A DNA stretch of 33,580 nt, taken from positions 1-33,580 of the forward strand of contig JADLHC010000302.1 in the NCBI GenBank assembly GCA_020849035.1, written 5' to 3'. Below the pieces are notes generated by a model. That model had not been told where the DNA came from and made no database searches. It worked only from the letters and a program-made list of their open reading frames with translations. Position 1 is the stretch's first letter; each line of letters opens with the position of its first letter. Below are positions 1-8,907 of this stretch, piece by piece. Source of the stretch: Planctomycetia bacterium (GTDB taxonomy: Bacteria; Planctomycetota; MHYJ01; WSZJ01). Made by a program: the position numbers and the translations under genes.

Positions 1-143
1 GTGGACTTCCCGCACCCCGACGGCCCGATGAACGCCGTGACCTGCCGGGCGGGAATCTCGAGCGAGACGTTCTTGAGCGCGCGCTGGTCGCCGTACCAGG
101 CGTCGAGGTTGCGGATCGAGACGGAGGCGGCGTCGGTAGCCAT
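1..143 (-). CDS. pstB: Phosphate ABC transporter ATP-binding protein PstB (N-terminal fragment, cut by window edge)
   Basis: Minus-strand translation [48 protein letters not shown] runs into the Walker A motif at the window edge. It lies directly downstream of pstA. Confidence 0.9.
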   Translation of the reverse strand, partial: MATDAASVSIRNLDAWYGDQRALKNVSLEIPARQVTAFIGPSGCGKS

Positions 144-145
144 GA

Positions 146-1732
146 TCACAGAGCGGAGCCCCTGAAGCGCCTGCGGAGCCGGTTTCGGATGACGATGGCG
201 GCGAGGTTGAGACCGAGCACGAGGAGCAGGAGGACCATCGTGCTCGCGTACGTCATCGGTTTCGCCGCTTCCACGTTGGGCGACTGCATCGAGACGTCGT
301 AGATGTGGAACCCCAGGTGCGTGAACTTCCGGTCGAGGTGGAACCACGGAAACGCGGAGTCGACGATCGGCTGCGGGGCGAGCTTGACCGCCGCGCCGAG
401 GACCCTCAGCGGCGCGACCTCGCCCGCGCCCCGGCCCACCGCGAGGATCATGCCGGTGAGGATCCCGGGAAGCGCCTGCGGCAGGACGACGTGCCGGATC
501 GTCTGCCAGCGCGTGGCTCCCAGCGCGAGGGCCCCGTCCCGGAAGGCCTGCGGCACGGAGCGGAGCCCTTCCGTCGCCGCCACGATGACCACCGGCACGG
601 TCAGCAGCGCAAGCGTCAGCGCCCCCCACAGGATGCCGCCCGTCCCGAACGTCGGGTGGCCTCTTCCCGGGAAGAACGTGCGATCCAGGTTCGCGCCGAC
701 GGTATAGACGAAGAGGCCGAGGCCGAAGATGCCGAAGACGATGGAGGGGACGCCCGCGAGGTTGGCCATGGAGAGGCGGACGATGCGGAGCACCCAGCCG
801 TCGCGGGCGTACTCGTTGAGGTAGAGGGCGGCGACGACGCCCAGGGGCACGGCTGCGAGGGTCATGAGGGTGACGAGGAAGAGGGTTCCCATGATGACGG
901 GGAAGATGCCGCCCTCGGTGTTCGACTCCCTGGGTTTCGAGGTGAGGAACGTCCACGCGCCGGCGACGTAGTGCCGCACCCGCGAGGGCAGGCCCATGGC
1001 GTTGGGCTGCCATGCCCGCACGACGTCGATCGCGGCGGTCGTGGCGATGGTGCCGTCGGCCTGGAGCCAGTCGATCCGGATCGCCTTTCCGGCCTCCTCC
1101 AGCCCGACCCGTTTTGCCTCCAGCGCCGCCAGCCGCGCGGGGTCGCGCGTGGAATTCATGTCGTCGCGGACGGACTCGAGGGAGCGAGCAAGGGTGCTGC
1201 CGCGCTCGAGGGCCTCCTGGAGGGATGCGGCGCCCTGGACGGCGGAGAAGGTGCCGAAGAGCCTGCCGTACTCCGTCCGATCGAGGGCCCAGGCGTCGCG
1301 GGGAGCGGACTCGGAGAGGACGTCCGGGTCGTCGATCCACTGGAAGTCGTTCACGCCGTTGGCCTCGCGGCGCCCCGCGTAGACGAGGCGGCGGGCGACG
1401 CCCGTGGTTCTCCCGGGTTCGCGGCGCGCCCCGTGGTCGCGGATTTCGCCCAGGACGGGGGGGCCTCCGCGGCGCTCGATGCGGACGACGCGCGAGGGCC
1501 AGAACTGCCCGAACCCCTCGACGAGCGTGATCCCGAGGATGGCGACGAGCATCGTGGCGACGATGACGAGCCCCGCGGCGGTCGACCAGATCCACGCGCG
1601 GCCCTGCGGGCGCCCCTCGCCGCCGAAGACCGACCCGGGCGACGGCGTGGCGCCCGCGGGCGCCGCCGGCGGCTCCTGCGGCGGCTTCTCGGGGGCCTTT
1701 ACCGGCGCTTCCAGCACGCTAGATCCGTCCAT
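146..1732 (-). CDS. pstA: Phosphate ABC transporter permease PstA with enlarged extracytoplasmic N-terminal region
   Basis: C-terminal BPD-type permease domain with EAA-like loop ([46 protein letters not shown]). The start at [10 protein letters not shown] overlaps the pstC stop by 14 nt; the longer ORF start at 1825 is less likely. Confidence 0.88.
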   Translation of the reverse strand: MDGSSVLEAPVKAPEKPPQEPPAAPAGATPSPGSVFGGEGRPQGRAWIWSTAAGLVIVATMLVAILGITLVEGFGQFWPSRVVRIERRGGPPVLGEIRDHGARREPGRTTGVARRLVYAGRREANGVNDFQWIDDPDVLSESAPRDAWALDRTEYGRLFGTFSAVQGAASLQEALERGSTLARSLESVRDDMNSTRDPARLAALEAKRVGLEEAGKAIRIDWLQADGTIATTAAIDVVRAWQPNAMGLPSRVRHYVAGAWTFLTSKPRESNTEGGIFPVIMGTLFLVTLMTLAAVPLGVVAALYLNEYARDGWVLRIVRLSMANLAGVPSIVFGIFGLGLFVYTVGANLDRTFFPGRGHPTFGTGGILWGALTLALLTVPVVIVAATEGLRSVPQAFRDGALALGATRWQTIRHVVLPQALPGILTGMILAVGRGAGEVAPLRVLGAAVKLAPQPIVDSAFPWFHLDRKFTHLGFHIYDVSMQSPNVEAAKPMTYASTMVLLLLVLGLNLAAIVIRNRLRRRFRGSAL

Positions 1733-3971
1733 ATTTCCTCCGCAGTCGCGTCCCGACGATTTCGGCGATCGTGTTGAGCACGGCGGTGAAGGCGAAGAGG
1801 AGGAGGCCGGTAAGGAAGAGGACACGGTAGAGGGAGCCGTCGACGGGGGCTTCGGGGATCTCGATGGCCATGGCGGCGGAGAGGGTGCGCATGCCGTTCC
1901 AGGGGGCAGGGTCGAGGATCGGGGTATTGCCTGCGGCCATGACGACGATCATGGTCTCGCCGGCGGCGCGGCCGAGGCCGAGGACGACGGCGGCGAAGAG
2001 GCCGGAGGCGGCTGCGGGGAGGACGACGTGGCGGACGGTCTGCCAGCGGGTGGCCCCGAGGGCGACGGCGGCGCTGGTCATGGAAGCGGGGACGTTGGCG
2101 ACGGCGTCTTCCGCGATGGTGAAGATCACGGGAATGACGGCGAACCCGAGGGCAACGCCGACGAGGAAGCCGTTGCGGATGTCGTACTGGACGTGGAGGG
2201 CTTCGAAGAGCCACTGGCGGAAGTCGCCGCGGAAGAGCATCCGTTCGACGGGGCCGTCGAGGGCGAAGGCCAGGAGGAGGGTGACGGCGAGCGAGAGGGC
2301 GGCGCCCGCGAGCTCGACGCCGGGACGGAGGCCGCCGGCCGTTGCGGGGAGGCGTGCGAAGCCCGCGACGACGCCGAGGAAGACCGGCGGGAGCAGGACG
2401 ACGCCGACGAGGACGGTGCAGAGGGAGCGCTCGAGGACGGGGGCGAGCCAGAGAGCGGCGATCATCCCGACGACGACGCTCGGAATGCCGGCCATGAGTT
2501 CGATGGAGGGCTTGGCCCAGGAGCGGAGGCGCGGGTGGGCGAAGCGCGCGACGTAAATGGCGGCGGCGAAGGCGACGGGGACGGAGAAGAGGAGCGCGTA
2601 GAGCGTTCCCTTGAGGGTGCCGGCGAAGAGGGGCCAGAGGGAGTACTTGGGCTCCGAGTCCTGGGTTCCGGAACTGGACTGCCAGACGAACTCCGGCCCG
2701 GCGTAGCTCTCGTACCAGAGGGGAGCCAGCAGGGCGGAGGCCGAGACGTCCGGATGGGGATCGCGGATGGACCAGGTCCTGAGCCGGTCGGACCACGCGG
2801 CAATCCCGGTCCCCGCCGCGTCGAAAGCGAGGGAGGAGGTCGGCCGAGGCGCGGACGCCTCGATCCGCAGCGTGCGGCGCCCCGTCGTGGCGTGATAGGT
2901 CGAGACGCCTCCGAGCACGTCGGCCACGGCGAAGGACTTGTTCCTCCCGGAGACGGCGATGCAGGCCGCGGGAGCGGGCAACGGCGGGAACGAACGCGAG
3001 GAGATGAACCGATGTCCGCCGGGCCCGATCGTCAGGGCCCCGCCGCGGACGACGTGCTTTGCATGGTCCCGATCCGGGACGACCACGCTTCCCCCCGCGG
3101 GGATCGAGTCCCCGAGGACGGAGGCGGCGGAGCCGCCCGAGTTCGTGATCGTGATGTGCCTCACGCGCATCCAGCCCGCGACGGAGCCGCGGCTGTCCGC
3201 GGCGAGGAGCGTCTCGTCGCCGAGGAGGAACGCCACGGCCGCCCACGGCGCCGGCCCGGCCGGCAGCGTCGGCATGAGCCCCGGCTCGGAAACGTCCTCG
3301 ACGTTCCAGAGCTGAAGCTCGCCGTTCTCGAGCGCGGCGGCGAGCGTGTGGCCCGAGGAGGAGAGGGCGATGGCGGCAATGCCGGGCGTGGGGATCGCCG
3401 TGTCGGCGGACCCGGCCAGGCCGGCGAGGCCGCAGATGGAGACCTTCCCGTCCCGGAGAACGGCGAGTCGCGCATGCCCTTCCGAGTCGCGCGCGGCGGC
3501 GACCCTGCCACCGGCACCCTGGGCCGTCTCGAGAACGTCCAGCACGGCGCCCGCGATGGCGCCTCCCGGCGCCTTCTCGACCCGCACGAGTGCGAACCGC
3601 CCGTCGGTGAACAGGATTCCCGTGGCCCTTGCCGTCGGCACCTGCACCGCGGCTGCCGGAACCGCGCCGGCCAGCCCCGGCAGGGCGATGCGCTCCGCCT
3701 TTTCGTCCGCGCCGGGGAGCCAGGCCCCTTCCCGGGTCACCCACCACGGCGCCGGCGCGCCCTCCACGAAGTCCACCCCGAGGCACGGCCAGTCGGACGC
3801 AATCGAGGCCGCGGCCGAAGCGCGCGCGGGGATGAACAGGGGGACCGCGACGGTGAACAGGAATACCAGGATCCCCAGGACGCACGCGACGATCAGGATC
3901 CCCCCGGCGGGAATCAGCTTCGCGGCGACCCGGTCGATGACGACGGCCTTCAGATTCGGCTGATGCGCCAT
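1719..3971 (-). CDS. pstC: Phosphate ABC transporter permease PstC with large WD40/beta-propeller-like insert after TM1
   Basis: N-terminal TM helix, about 370 aa with WD-like repeats (e.g. IALSSSGHTLAAALENGELQLWNVEDV), then a permease domain ([46 protein letters not shown]). Confidence 0.88.
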   Translation of the reverse strand: MAHQPNLKAVVIDRVAAKLIPAGGILIVACVLGILVFLFTVAVPLFIPARASAAASIASDWPCLGVDFVEGAPAPWWVTREGAWLPGADEKAERIALPGLAGAVPAAAVQVPTARATGILFTDGRFALVRVEKAPGGAIAGAVLDVLETAQGAGGRVAAARDSEGHARLAVLRDGKVSICGLAGLAGSADTAIPTPGIAAIALSSSGHTLAAALENGELQLWNVEDVSEPGLMPTLPAGPAPWAAVAFLLGDETLLAADSRGSVAGWMRVRHITITNSGGSAASVLGDSIPAGGSVVVPDRDHAKHVVRGGALTIGPGGHRFISSRSFPPLPAPAACIAVSGRNKSFAVADVLGGVSTYHATTGRRTLRIEASAPRPTSSLAFDAAGTGIAAWSDRLRTWSIRDPHPDVSASALLAPLWYESYAGPEFVWQSSSGTQDSEPKYSLWPLFAGTLKGTLYALLFSVPVAFAAAIYVARFAHPRLRSWAKPSIELMAGIPSVVVGMIAALWLAPVLERSLCTVLVGVVLLPPVFLGVVAGFARLPATAGGLRPGVELAGAALSLAVTLLLAFALDGPVERMLFRGDFRQWLFEALHVQYDIRNGFLVGVALGFAVIPVIFTIAEDAVANVPASMTSAAVALGATRWQTVRHVVLPAAASGLFAAVVLGLGRAAGETMIVVMAAGNTPILDPAPWNGMRTLSAAMAIEIPEAPVDGSLYRVLFLTGLLLFAFTAVLNTIAEIVGTRLRRKYGRI

Positions 3972-3983
3972 GGTGAAGACGCC

Positions 3984-4020
3984 CGGAGGACCGGGTCGAC
4001 CCCGGCCCCCCGGGCCTCCG
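3984..4020 (-). promoter_or_regulatory. Intercistronic stem-loop between pstS and pstC
   Basis: CGGAGG (3984-3989) pairs with CCTCCG (4015-4020), with nested CCGGG/CCCGG or GGCCC/GGGCC stems. It starts immediately after the pstS stop codon. Confidence 0.5.
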
Positions 4021-5007
4021 TTACTTCGTTTCCAGCTTCAGCAGTTCCTTCTTCACCAGCGCTGGCGTCAGCGGCATGTACCCGTCCTTCACCACGATCT
4101 CCTGCCCTTCCTTCGACAGCACGAATCTCACGAATTCCCGCACCACCGGGTCCATTCCCTTCCCCGGCGCGTTCTCGACGTAGAGGATCAGGAAGCGCGC
4201 GAGCGGGTACTTCCCGGAGAGGGAGTTCTCGTACGTCGGCTTGAAGACCGTTCCGCCGAACGACTTCGCCAGCGGCACGGCGCGCACGCCGGGGGTGAGA
4301 TAACCGATGCCTCCGTAACCTATGCCGTACAGGTCCTCCGCAACGCCCTGGACGACGGCCGCCGTCCCCGGCTGCTCCTTCACGTTCGACTTGAAGTCGC
4401 CCTTGTAGAGGGCGTGCTCCTTGAAGTACCCGTAGGTGCCGCTGGCGCTGTTGCGGCCGTACAGCGAGATGGGCTTGTTCTCCCAGTCGCCCTTGAGGCC
4501 CAGCTGGCCCCAGGTCGTGATGTCCTCGTGATACCCGCCCTTCCGCGTCTTGGAGAAGATCGCGTCGATCAGCTCCAGGGTCAGGTTCTGCAGGGGGTTG
4601 TCCTTGTGGACGACGATGGCGAGGGCGTCGATCGCCATGTTGACGCCCGTCGGCTGGTAGCCCCACTTGCTCGAGACGGAGTCGAGTTCCTCCGGCTTCA
4701 TCGGCCGGCTCATCGGGCCGACGTTCGCCGTGCGTCCGGCCAGCGCGGGCGGCGCGGTCGCGGATCCCTTCCCCTCGACGCTGACGTTGACTTCCGGGTA
4801 GACCTTCTTGAACCCCTCGCCCCACAGGGTATCGAGGTTCACGCAGGAGTCGGACCCGATGATGTTGATGTTCCCCTTGATCCCCTCGACCTTCGAGTAC
4901 GCGGGGATGGCGGGATCCACGGACAGTGTGCTGTCGGCGACCACCGTGAGCGCGAGGGCCGCGCTGCCGGCAAGCGCCGTCGCCCAGAAACGACCGTTCC
5001 AGTTCAT
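4021..5007 (-). CDS. pstS: Phosphate-binding periplasmic protein PstS
   Basis: 328 aa with signal peptide, IIGSDSCVNL...GKGSATAPPAL...MSRPMKPEE, GRNSASGTYGYFKEHAL. First gene of the pstSCAB order. Confidence 0.92.
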   Translation of the reverse strand: MNWNGRFWATALAGSAALALTVVADSTLSVDPAIPAYSKVEGIKGNINIIGSDSCVNLDTLWGEGFKKVYPEVNVSVEGKGSATAPPALAGRTANVGPMSRPMKPEELDSVSSKWGYQPTGVNMAIDALAIVVHKDNPLQNLTLELIDAIFSKTRKGGYHEDITTWGQLGLKGDWENKPISLYGRNSASGTYGYFKEHALYKGDFKSNVKEQPGTAAVVQGVAEDLYGIGYGGIGYLTPGVRAVPLAKSFGGTVFKPTYENSLSGKYPLARFLILYVENAPGKGMDPVVREFVRFVLSKEGQEIVVKDGYMPLTPALVKKELLKLETK

Positions 5008-5078
5008 CGGACACTCCTTTCCGTTGGTTGTTGGCCGGAACGGTAGGAGGACGGGTTAAAGGCCCGATGAGGGCGCGG

Positions 5079-5756
5079 TTAAGGTCCCGTAAATTCCGGG
5101 CCCGCGCCGGCGCCCCCGGGCGGACCGAGTTGCCTGTCGTGCAGCCGTGCCAGCGCGACCTGCGCGCACAGCGCCCCCGTAAGCGCCAGGAACATGTCCC
5201 ATTGCGAATCCCACACGTCTCCCTGGGTCCCCAGGAACGCCTCCGCCGCTTCCCCCGTCGCCACCGCCGTCCACCACTCGATCAGCTCGTAGAACGCGCT
5301 GAACGCGAGGCAGACCGAGGTCACCAGCGCGAACAGCCACTTTCCCTGCCGCAGCGGCGACGTCCGCAGCAGCACCTCCCGCGCCAGGATCGCCGGCACG
5401 AACCCCTGCGCGAAATGACCGAGCCGGTCGTAGTGGTTGCGCGCCAGCCCCAGCGCGTCCCGCACCCAGAACCCCGCCGGCACCTCCGCATAGGTGTACT
5501 TCCCGCCCACCATCAGGATCACCCCGTGCAGGAACAGCAGCACGGTGAGCAGCGGCGTGAGCGGGAAGCGCTTCCGCGTCGTCACGAGGACCGGCGCGGC
5601 GATGAGGACGGGGAGGACCTCGAGGAACCAGGTGAAGCGGTCCTTCGGGGAGACGCCGGACCAGGCGAGGACCACGAGGGTCGCGACGAGGACGGCGACG
5701 GGCAGGCGGGGACTCTGCTTCACGCGGGGGAATGCTATCCGTAGACTTTCCCGCAT
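5079..5756 (-). CDS. DUF2238/YjdF-like integral membrane protein
   Basis: Multiple TM segments with NHYDRLGHFAQGFVPAILAREVLLR and SAFYELIEWWTAVATGEAAEAFLGTQGDVWDSQWDMFLALTGA, typical of the DUF2238 family. Start at 5756, or a GTG at 5723. Confidence 0.8.
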   Translation of the reverse strand: MRESLRIAFPRVKQSPRLPVAVLVATLVVLAWSGVSPKDRFTWFLEVLPVLIAAPVLVTTRKRFPLTPLLTVLLFLHGVILMVGGKYTYAEVPAGFWVRDALGLARNHYDRLGHFAQGFVPAILAREVLLRTSPLRQGKWLFALVTSVCLAFSAFYELIEWWTAVATGEAAEAFLGTQGDVWDSQWDMFLALTGALCAQVALARLHDRQLGPPGGAGAGPEFTGP

Positions 5757-7623
5757 GAGCGGGAAATGGGACGAGCGGTTCCGGGCGCGGCTGGTGACGC
5801 CGGCGCAGGCGGTGGCGTGCGTGAAGCGCGGGTCGCGGGTGTTCGTGGGGTCGGGGTGCGCGGAGCCGGTGCTGCTGGTGGGGGCGCTGGGGGCGCGGCC
5901 GGACCTGGAGGACGTCGAGGTCCTGCACATCATGACGGTGGGGCACGCGCCGTACGCGAAGGCGGAGGCGACGCGGCGGTTCCGGGCGAACGCGTTCTTC
6001 ATCGGCTCGAATGTCCGGGACGCGGTGGCGCACGGGGCGGCGGACTACACGCCGATCTTCCTCTCGGAGATCCCGGGGCTGTTCCGGTCGCGGCGGGCGA
6101 GGATCGACGTCGCGCTCGTGTCCACGACGCTGCCGGACGCGCACGGGTTCGTGTCGCTGGGGGTGTCGGTGGACGTGGTGAAGGCGGCGGTCGAGTCGGC
6201 GGACGTCGTCGTCGCCGAGGTGAACCCGACGATGCCGCGCACGCACGGAGCCTCGTTCGTGCACGTCTCGGACGTCGACATGTTCGTGCGGAACGACACG
6301 CCGATTCTCGAGTCCGCCCCGGAGAAACCCGGTCCGACCGGCCTCCAGATCGGGCGCTTCTGCGCCAGCCTCATCGAGAACGGCGCCACGCTCCAGATGG
6401 GGATCGGCGAGATCCCCAACGCCGTGCTGGCGAACCTCGGGGACAAGCAGGACATCGGGGTCCACACGGAGATGTTCTCGGACGGCATCATCGAGCTGAT
6501 CGAGAACGGCGTCGTGACGGGGAAGCGAAAGACGCTGCATCCCCGCAAGGTCGTGACGTCATTCTGCAAGGGGTCGCGGCGGCTGTACGACTACGTGCAC
6601 GACAACCCGTTCTTCGAGTTCCTGCCGACGGAGTTCGTGAACGACCCGTTCGTGATCGCGCGCAACGACCGCATGGTGTCGGTCAACTCCGCGCTGCAGG
6701 TGGACCTGACGGGACAGGTGTGCGCGGACTCGATCGGGACGCGGTTCTACTCCGGGATCGGCGGGCAGGTGGACTTCATCCGCGGCGCCGCGCGCTCGGC
6801 CGGCGGGCGCAGCATCATCGCGATCGAGTCGACGGCGAAGGGCGGGACGCTCTCGCGCATCGTGCCGACGCTGGCGGAGGGCGCCGGGGTGGTGACGACC
6901 CGCGGCGACGTCCACACCGTCGTCACCGAGTACGGGATCGCCGAGCTCAAGGGGCGCTCCGTCCGCGAGAGGGCGCTGTCCCTCATCAGCATCGCGCACC
7001 CCGACTTCCGCGGCGAGCTCCTCGCCGCCGCGCGCAAGCGCTGCCTCGTCGCGGCCGACCAGGTGCCGTGGCCCGAGAAGGGCCGCCCGTACCCCGTCGA
7101 GCTGGAGGCGCGCGAGCGCTTCGGCGACGCGGAGGTCTTCTTCCGCCCGCTGCGTCCCGCCGACGAGCGCCTGTTGCGGGAGTTCTTCTATTCGCACTCC
7201 CCGGAGACGATCTACCAGCGCTACGGGGCGCCGCTGAAGTCGCTCACGCCGCAGCAGATCCAGGACCAGTGCGCGCTGGACTACGACGCCGAGATGGCGT
7301 TGGCGGGGATCGTGCGGGACGGGGAGGGGGAGCGCATCGTCGCCCTCGGCCGGTACGAGCTGGACCGCGCGACGGGGATGGCCGAGATCACCTTCACCGT
7401 CGGCGAGACCCTCCAGGGGCGGGGCGTCGGCACCTGGCTCTTCCAGCGCCTCATTCGCGTCGCCCGCGACCGCGGGATCCGCGGGTTCACGGGCACGGTG
7501 CTGGCCGGGAACGCGCGCATGCTCGGGATCTTCCACAAGAGCGGCCAGCCGGTGGAGTCGAGGCTGGAGGACGGGAAGTACCGTGTGGTGGTGCGGTTCG
7601 CGGGGGAGGGGGCGCCGGCGTGA
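5755..7623 (+). CDS. Acetyl-CoA hydrolase/4-hydroxybutyrate CoA-transferase family protein fused to C-terminal GNAT acetyltransferase domain
   Basis: CoA-transferase motifs (GIGEIPNAVLANLGDKQDIGVHTEMFSDGIIELIENGVVTG; FYSGIGGQVDFIRGAARSAGGRSIIAIESTAKGG), then a GNAT module (ALGRYELDRATGMAEITFTVGETLQGRGVGTWLFQRLIRVARDRGIRGFTGTVLAGNARMLGIFHKSG). Confidence 0.88.
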   Translation: MSGKWDERFRARLVTPAQAVACVKRGSRVFVGSGCAEPVLLVGALGARPDLEDVEVLHIMTVGHAPYAKAEATRRFRANAFFIGSNVRDAVAHGAADYTPIFLSEIPGLFRSRRARIDVALVSTTLPDAHGFVSLGVSVDVVKAAVESADVVVAEVNPTMPRTHGASFVHVSDVDMFVRNDTPILESAPEKPGPTGLQIGRFCASLIENGATLQMGIGEIPNAVLANLGDKQDIGVHTEMFSDGIIELIENGVVTGKRKTLHPRKVVTSFCKGSRRLYDYVHDNPFFEFLPTEFVNDPFVIARNDRMVSVNSALQVDLTGQVCADSIGTRFYSGIGGQVDFIRGAARSAGGRSIIAIESTAKGGTLSRIVPTLAEGAGVVTTRGDVHTVVTEYGIAELKGRSVRERALSLISIAHPDFRGELLAAARKRCLVAADQVPWPEKGRPYPVELEARERFGDAEVFFRPLRPADERLLREFFYSHSPETIYQRYGAPLKSLTPQQIQDQCALDYDAEMALAGIVRDGEGERIVALGRYELDRATGMAEITFTVGETLQGRGVGTWLFQRLIRVARDRGIRGFTGTVLAGNARMLGIFHKSGQPVESRLEDGKYRVVVRFAGEGAPA

Positions 7624-7693
7624 CGACGGACTTCTCCCCGCGGCGGCGCGCCTCTGCTAGATTCCGGCGGTCCCGATCGAGGGAGGTGGGTGG

Positions 7694-8554
7694 ATGAAGC
7701 ACGTTCTGCCGGTGATGGCGCTTGCGCTGGCCTTCGCGCTGGCCGGGGAAGCGCGGGCGCAGCTCGTCACGGAGGACGCGGGGGTGATCCCGGAGGATTC
7801 CCCGCTCGCCCGGCTGACGATCCGCGGGAGCCGGTGGCGGCACGTGGACGAGGTGCAGGCGGTCGGCGAGTTCCGGCTCGCGTTCCACGAGCGCTTCGAG
7901 GGCGCGGCGTTCCTGCCGCTGATCGGGCGGAAGTTCGACCTGGGATCGGAGCACGAGCGGATCGGCGGGCTGGGGGACGTGGCGATCCAGGGGAAGGTGA
8001 ACATTCTCCGCGAGGACACGGCGAAGCACGGGATCCGCGCGGCGGTCTTCGGGCGGATCGAGTTCCCGACGGGGGAGTGGGACGACACGCTCGAGGATTC
8101 CGACGTGGCGTACACGCGCAAGCTCCAGCTCGGCAGCGGGACGTTCGACTTCCGGCTCGGCGCCGCGTTCTCGTACTCGTCCGGGCGGCACCTCGTCGCG
8201 CTGGACGCCTGGGGACAGGCCAGCACGTCGCGCGACGACGTCTCCCCCGGGCCGATCATCCGCGCCGACGCCGGCTACTGGTTCCGGCTGGTCCCCGGCG
8301 AGACCGCGCCCGAGGGGAGCAGCCTCGAGCTGCGCATCGGCCTCGAGGGCTGGTACTTCCACCGCTACCACACCCGCGGCGAGGACCTCGACGACAGCGC
8401 CGACCAGGTCTGGGTCGCCCCGGGCGTGAGATTCCAGGTGACAAAGTGGCTCGTGCTGGAAGCGAGCTGCGGCTTCAACCTGGCCGACAGCGCGGACGAC
8501 GAGTACGGGCGGGCGCAGGTGACGGGGTACGTCGCGGGCCGCATCAACTTCTAG
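7694..8554 (+). CDS. Secreted outer-membrane beta-barrel-like protein (transporter/porin-like, function unknown)
   Basis: N-terminal signal peptide (MKHVLPVMALALAFALAGEARAQ) and alternating amphipathic strands ending in an aromatic C-terminus (GYVAGRINF). Confidence 0.65.
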   Translation: MKHVLPVMALALAFALAGEARAQLVTEDAGVIPEDSPLARLTIRGSRWRHVDEVQAVGEFRLAFHERFEGAAFLPLIGRKFDLGSEHERIGGLGDVAIQGKVNILREDTAKHGIRAAVFGRIEFPTGEWDDTLEDSDVAYTRKLQLGSGTFDFRLGAAFSYSSGRHLVALDAWGQASTSRDDVSPGPIIRADAGYWFRLVPGETAPEGSSLELRIGLEGWYFHRYHTRGEDLDDSADQVWVAPGVRFQVTKWLVLEASCGFNLADSADDEYGRAQVTGYVAGRINF

Positions 8555-8907
8555 GCGCCGAACGTCGCGGCGTACGCCGACCTGGCTTCGCCCAGGAACG
8601 CCTGGAGCGCCAGCAGGCGCAGGATCCCGCCGCGCGCCTTGACCGCGCCGGTCGCCGCGGCCTGCGCCGGGGCGAGGCGGCCCGACAGGAGCTCGTGCGC
8701 GGCCGCGACCGTGAGCGTGAGCTCGACGCCCGGCTCCGGGTGCTCGTCCGAGGACACCGCGAACGGGTCCGACGACAGGTCCAGCACCACGAACGACGCC
8801 GGCGCCAGCAGCCGGAACTGCAGCACGACGCCCGACTTCCTCGCCGCGGCGCGCGCTTCCTCGCGCTCCCGCATCGCCACGAACATCGCGACGAATTCGG
8901 CGCTCAT
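8551..8907 (-). CDS. SCP2 sterol-binding-domain-like small protein
   Basis: 118 aa MSAEFVAMFVAMREREEARAAARKSGVVLQFRLLAPASFVVLDL... pattern resembles SCP2 folds. ATGA overlap with the cysS stop, so translationally coupled. Its stop shares CTAG with the convergent gene. Confidence 0.55.
   Translation of the reverse strand: MSAEFVAMFVAMREREEARAAARKSGVVLQFRLLAPASFVVLDLSSDPFAVSSDEHPEPGVELTLTVAAAHELLSGRLAPAQAAATGAVKARGGILRLLALQAFLGEARSAYAATFGA

Noticed and set aside
1404-4244. 946-aa plus-strand ORF and the 728-aa minus-strand ORF at 1699..3885
   Set aside because: Low-complexity Gly/Glu/Asp/Arg/Pro-rich shadow translations opposite or out of frame with pstC/pstA; artefacts of high GC with few stop codons.
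8551-8554. Convergent genes sharing CTAG stops (also 16557-16560)
   Set aside because: Interesting compactness, but convergent stop overlap is common in dense bacterial genomes.
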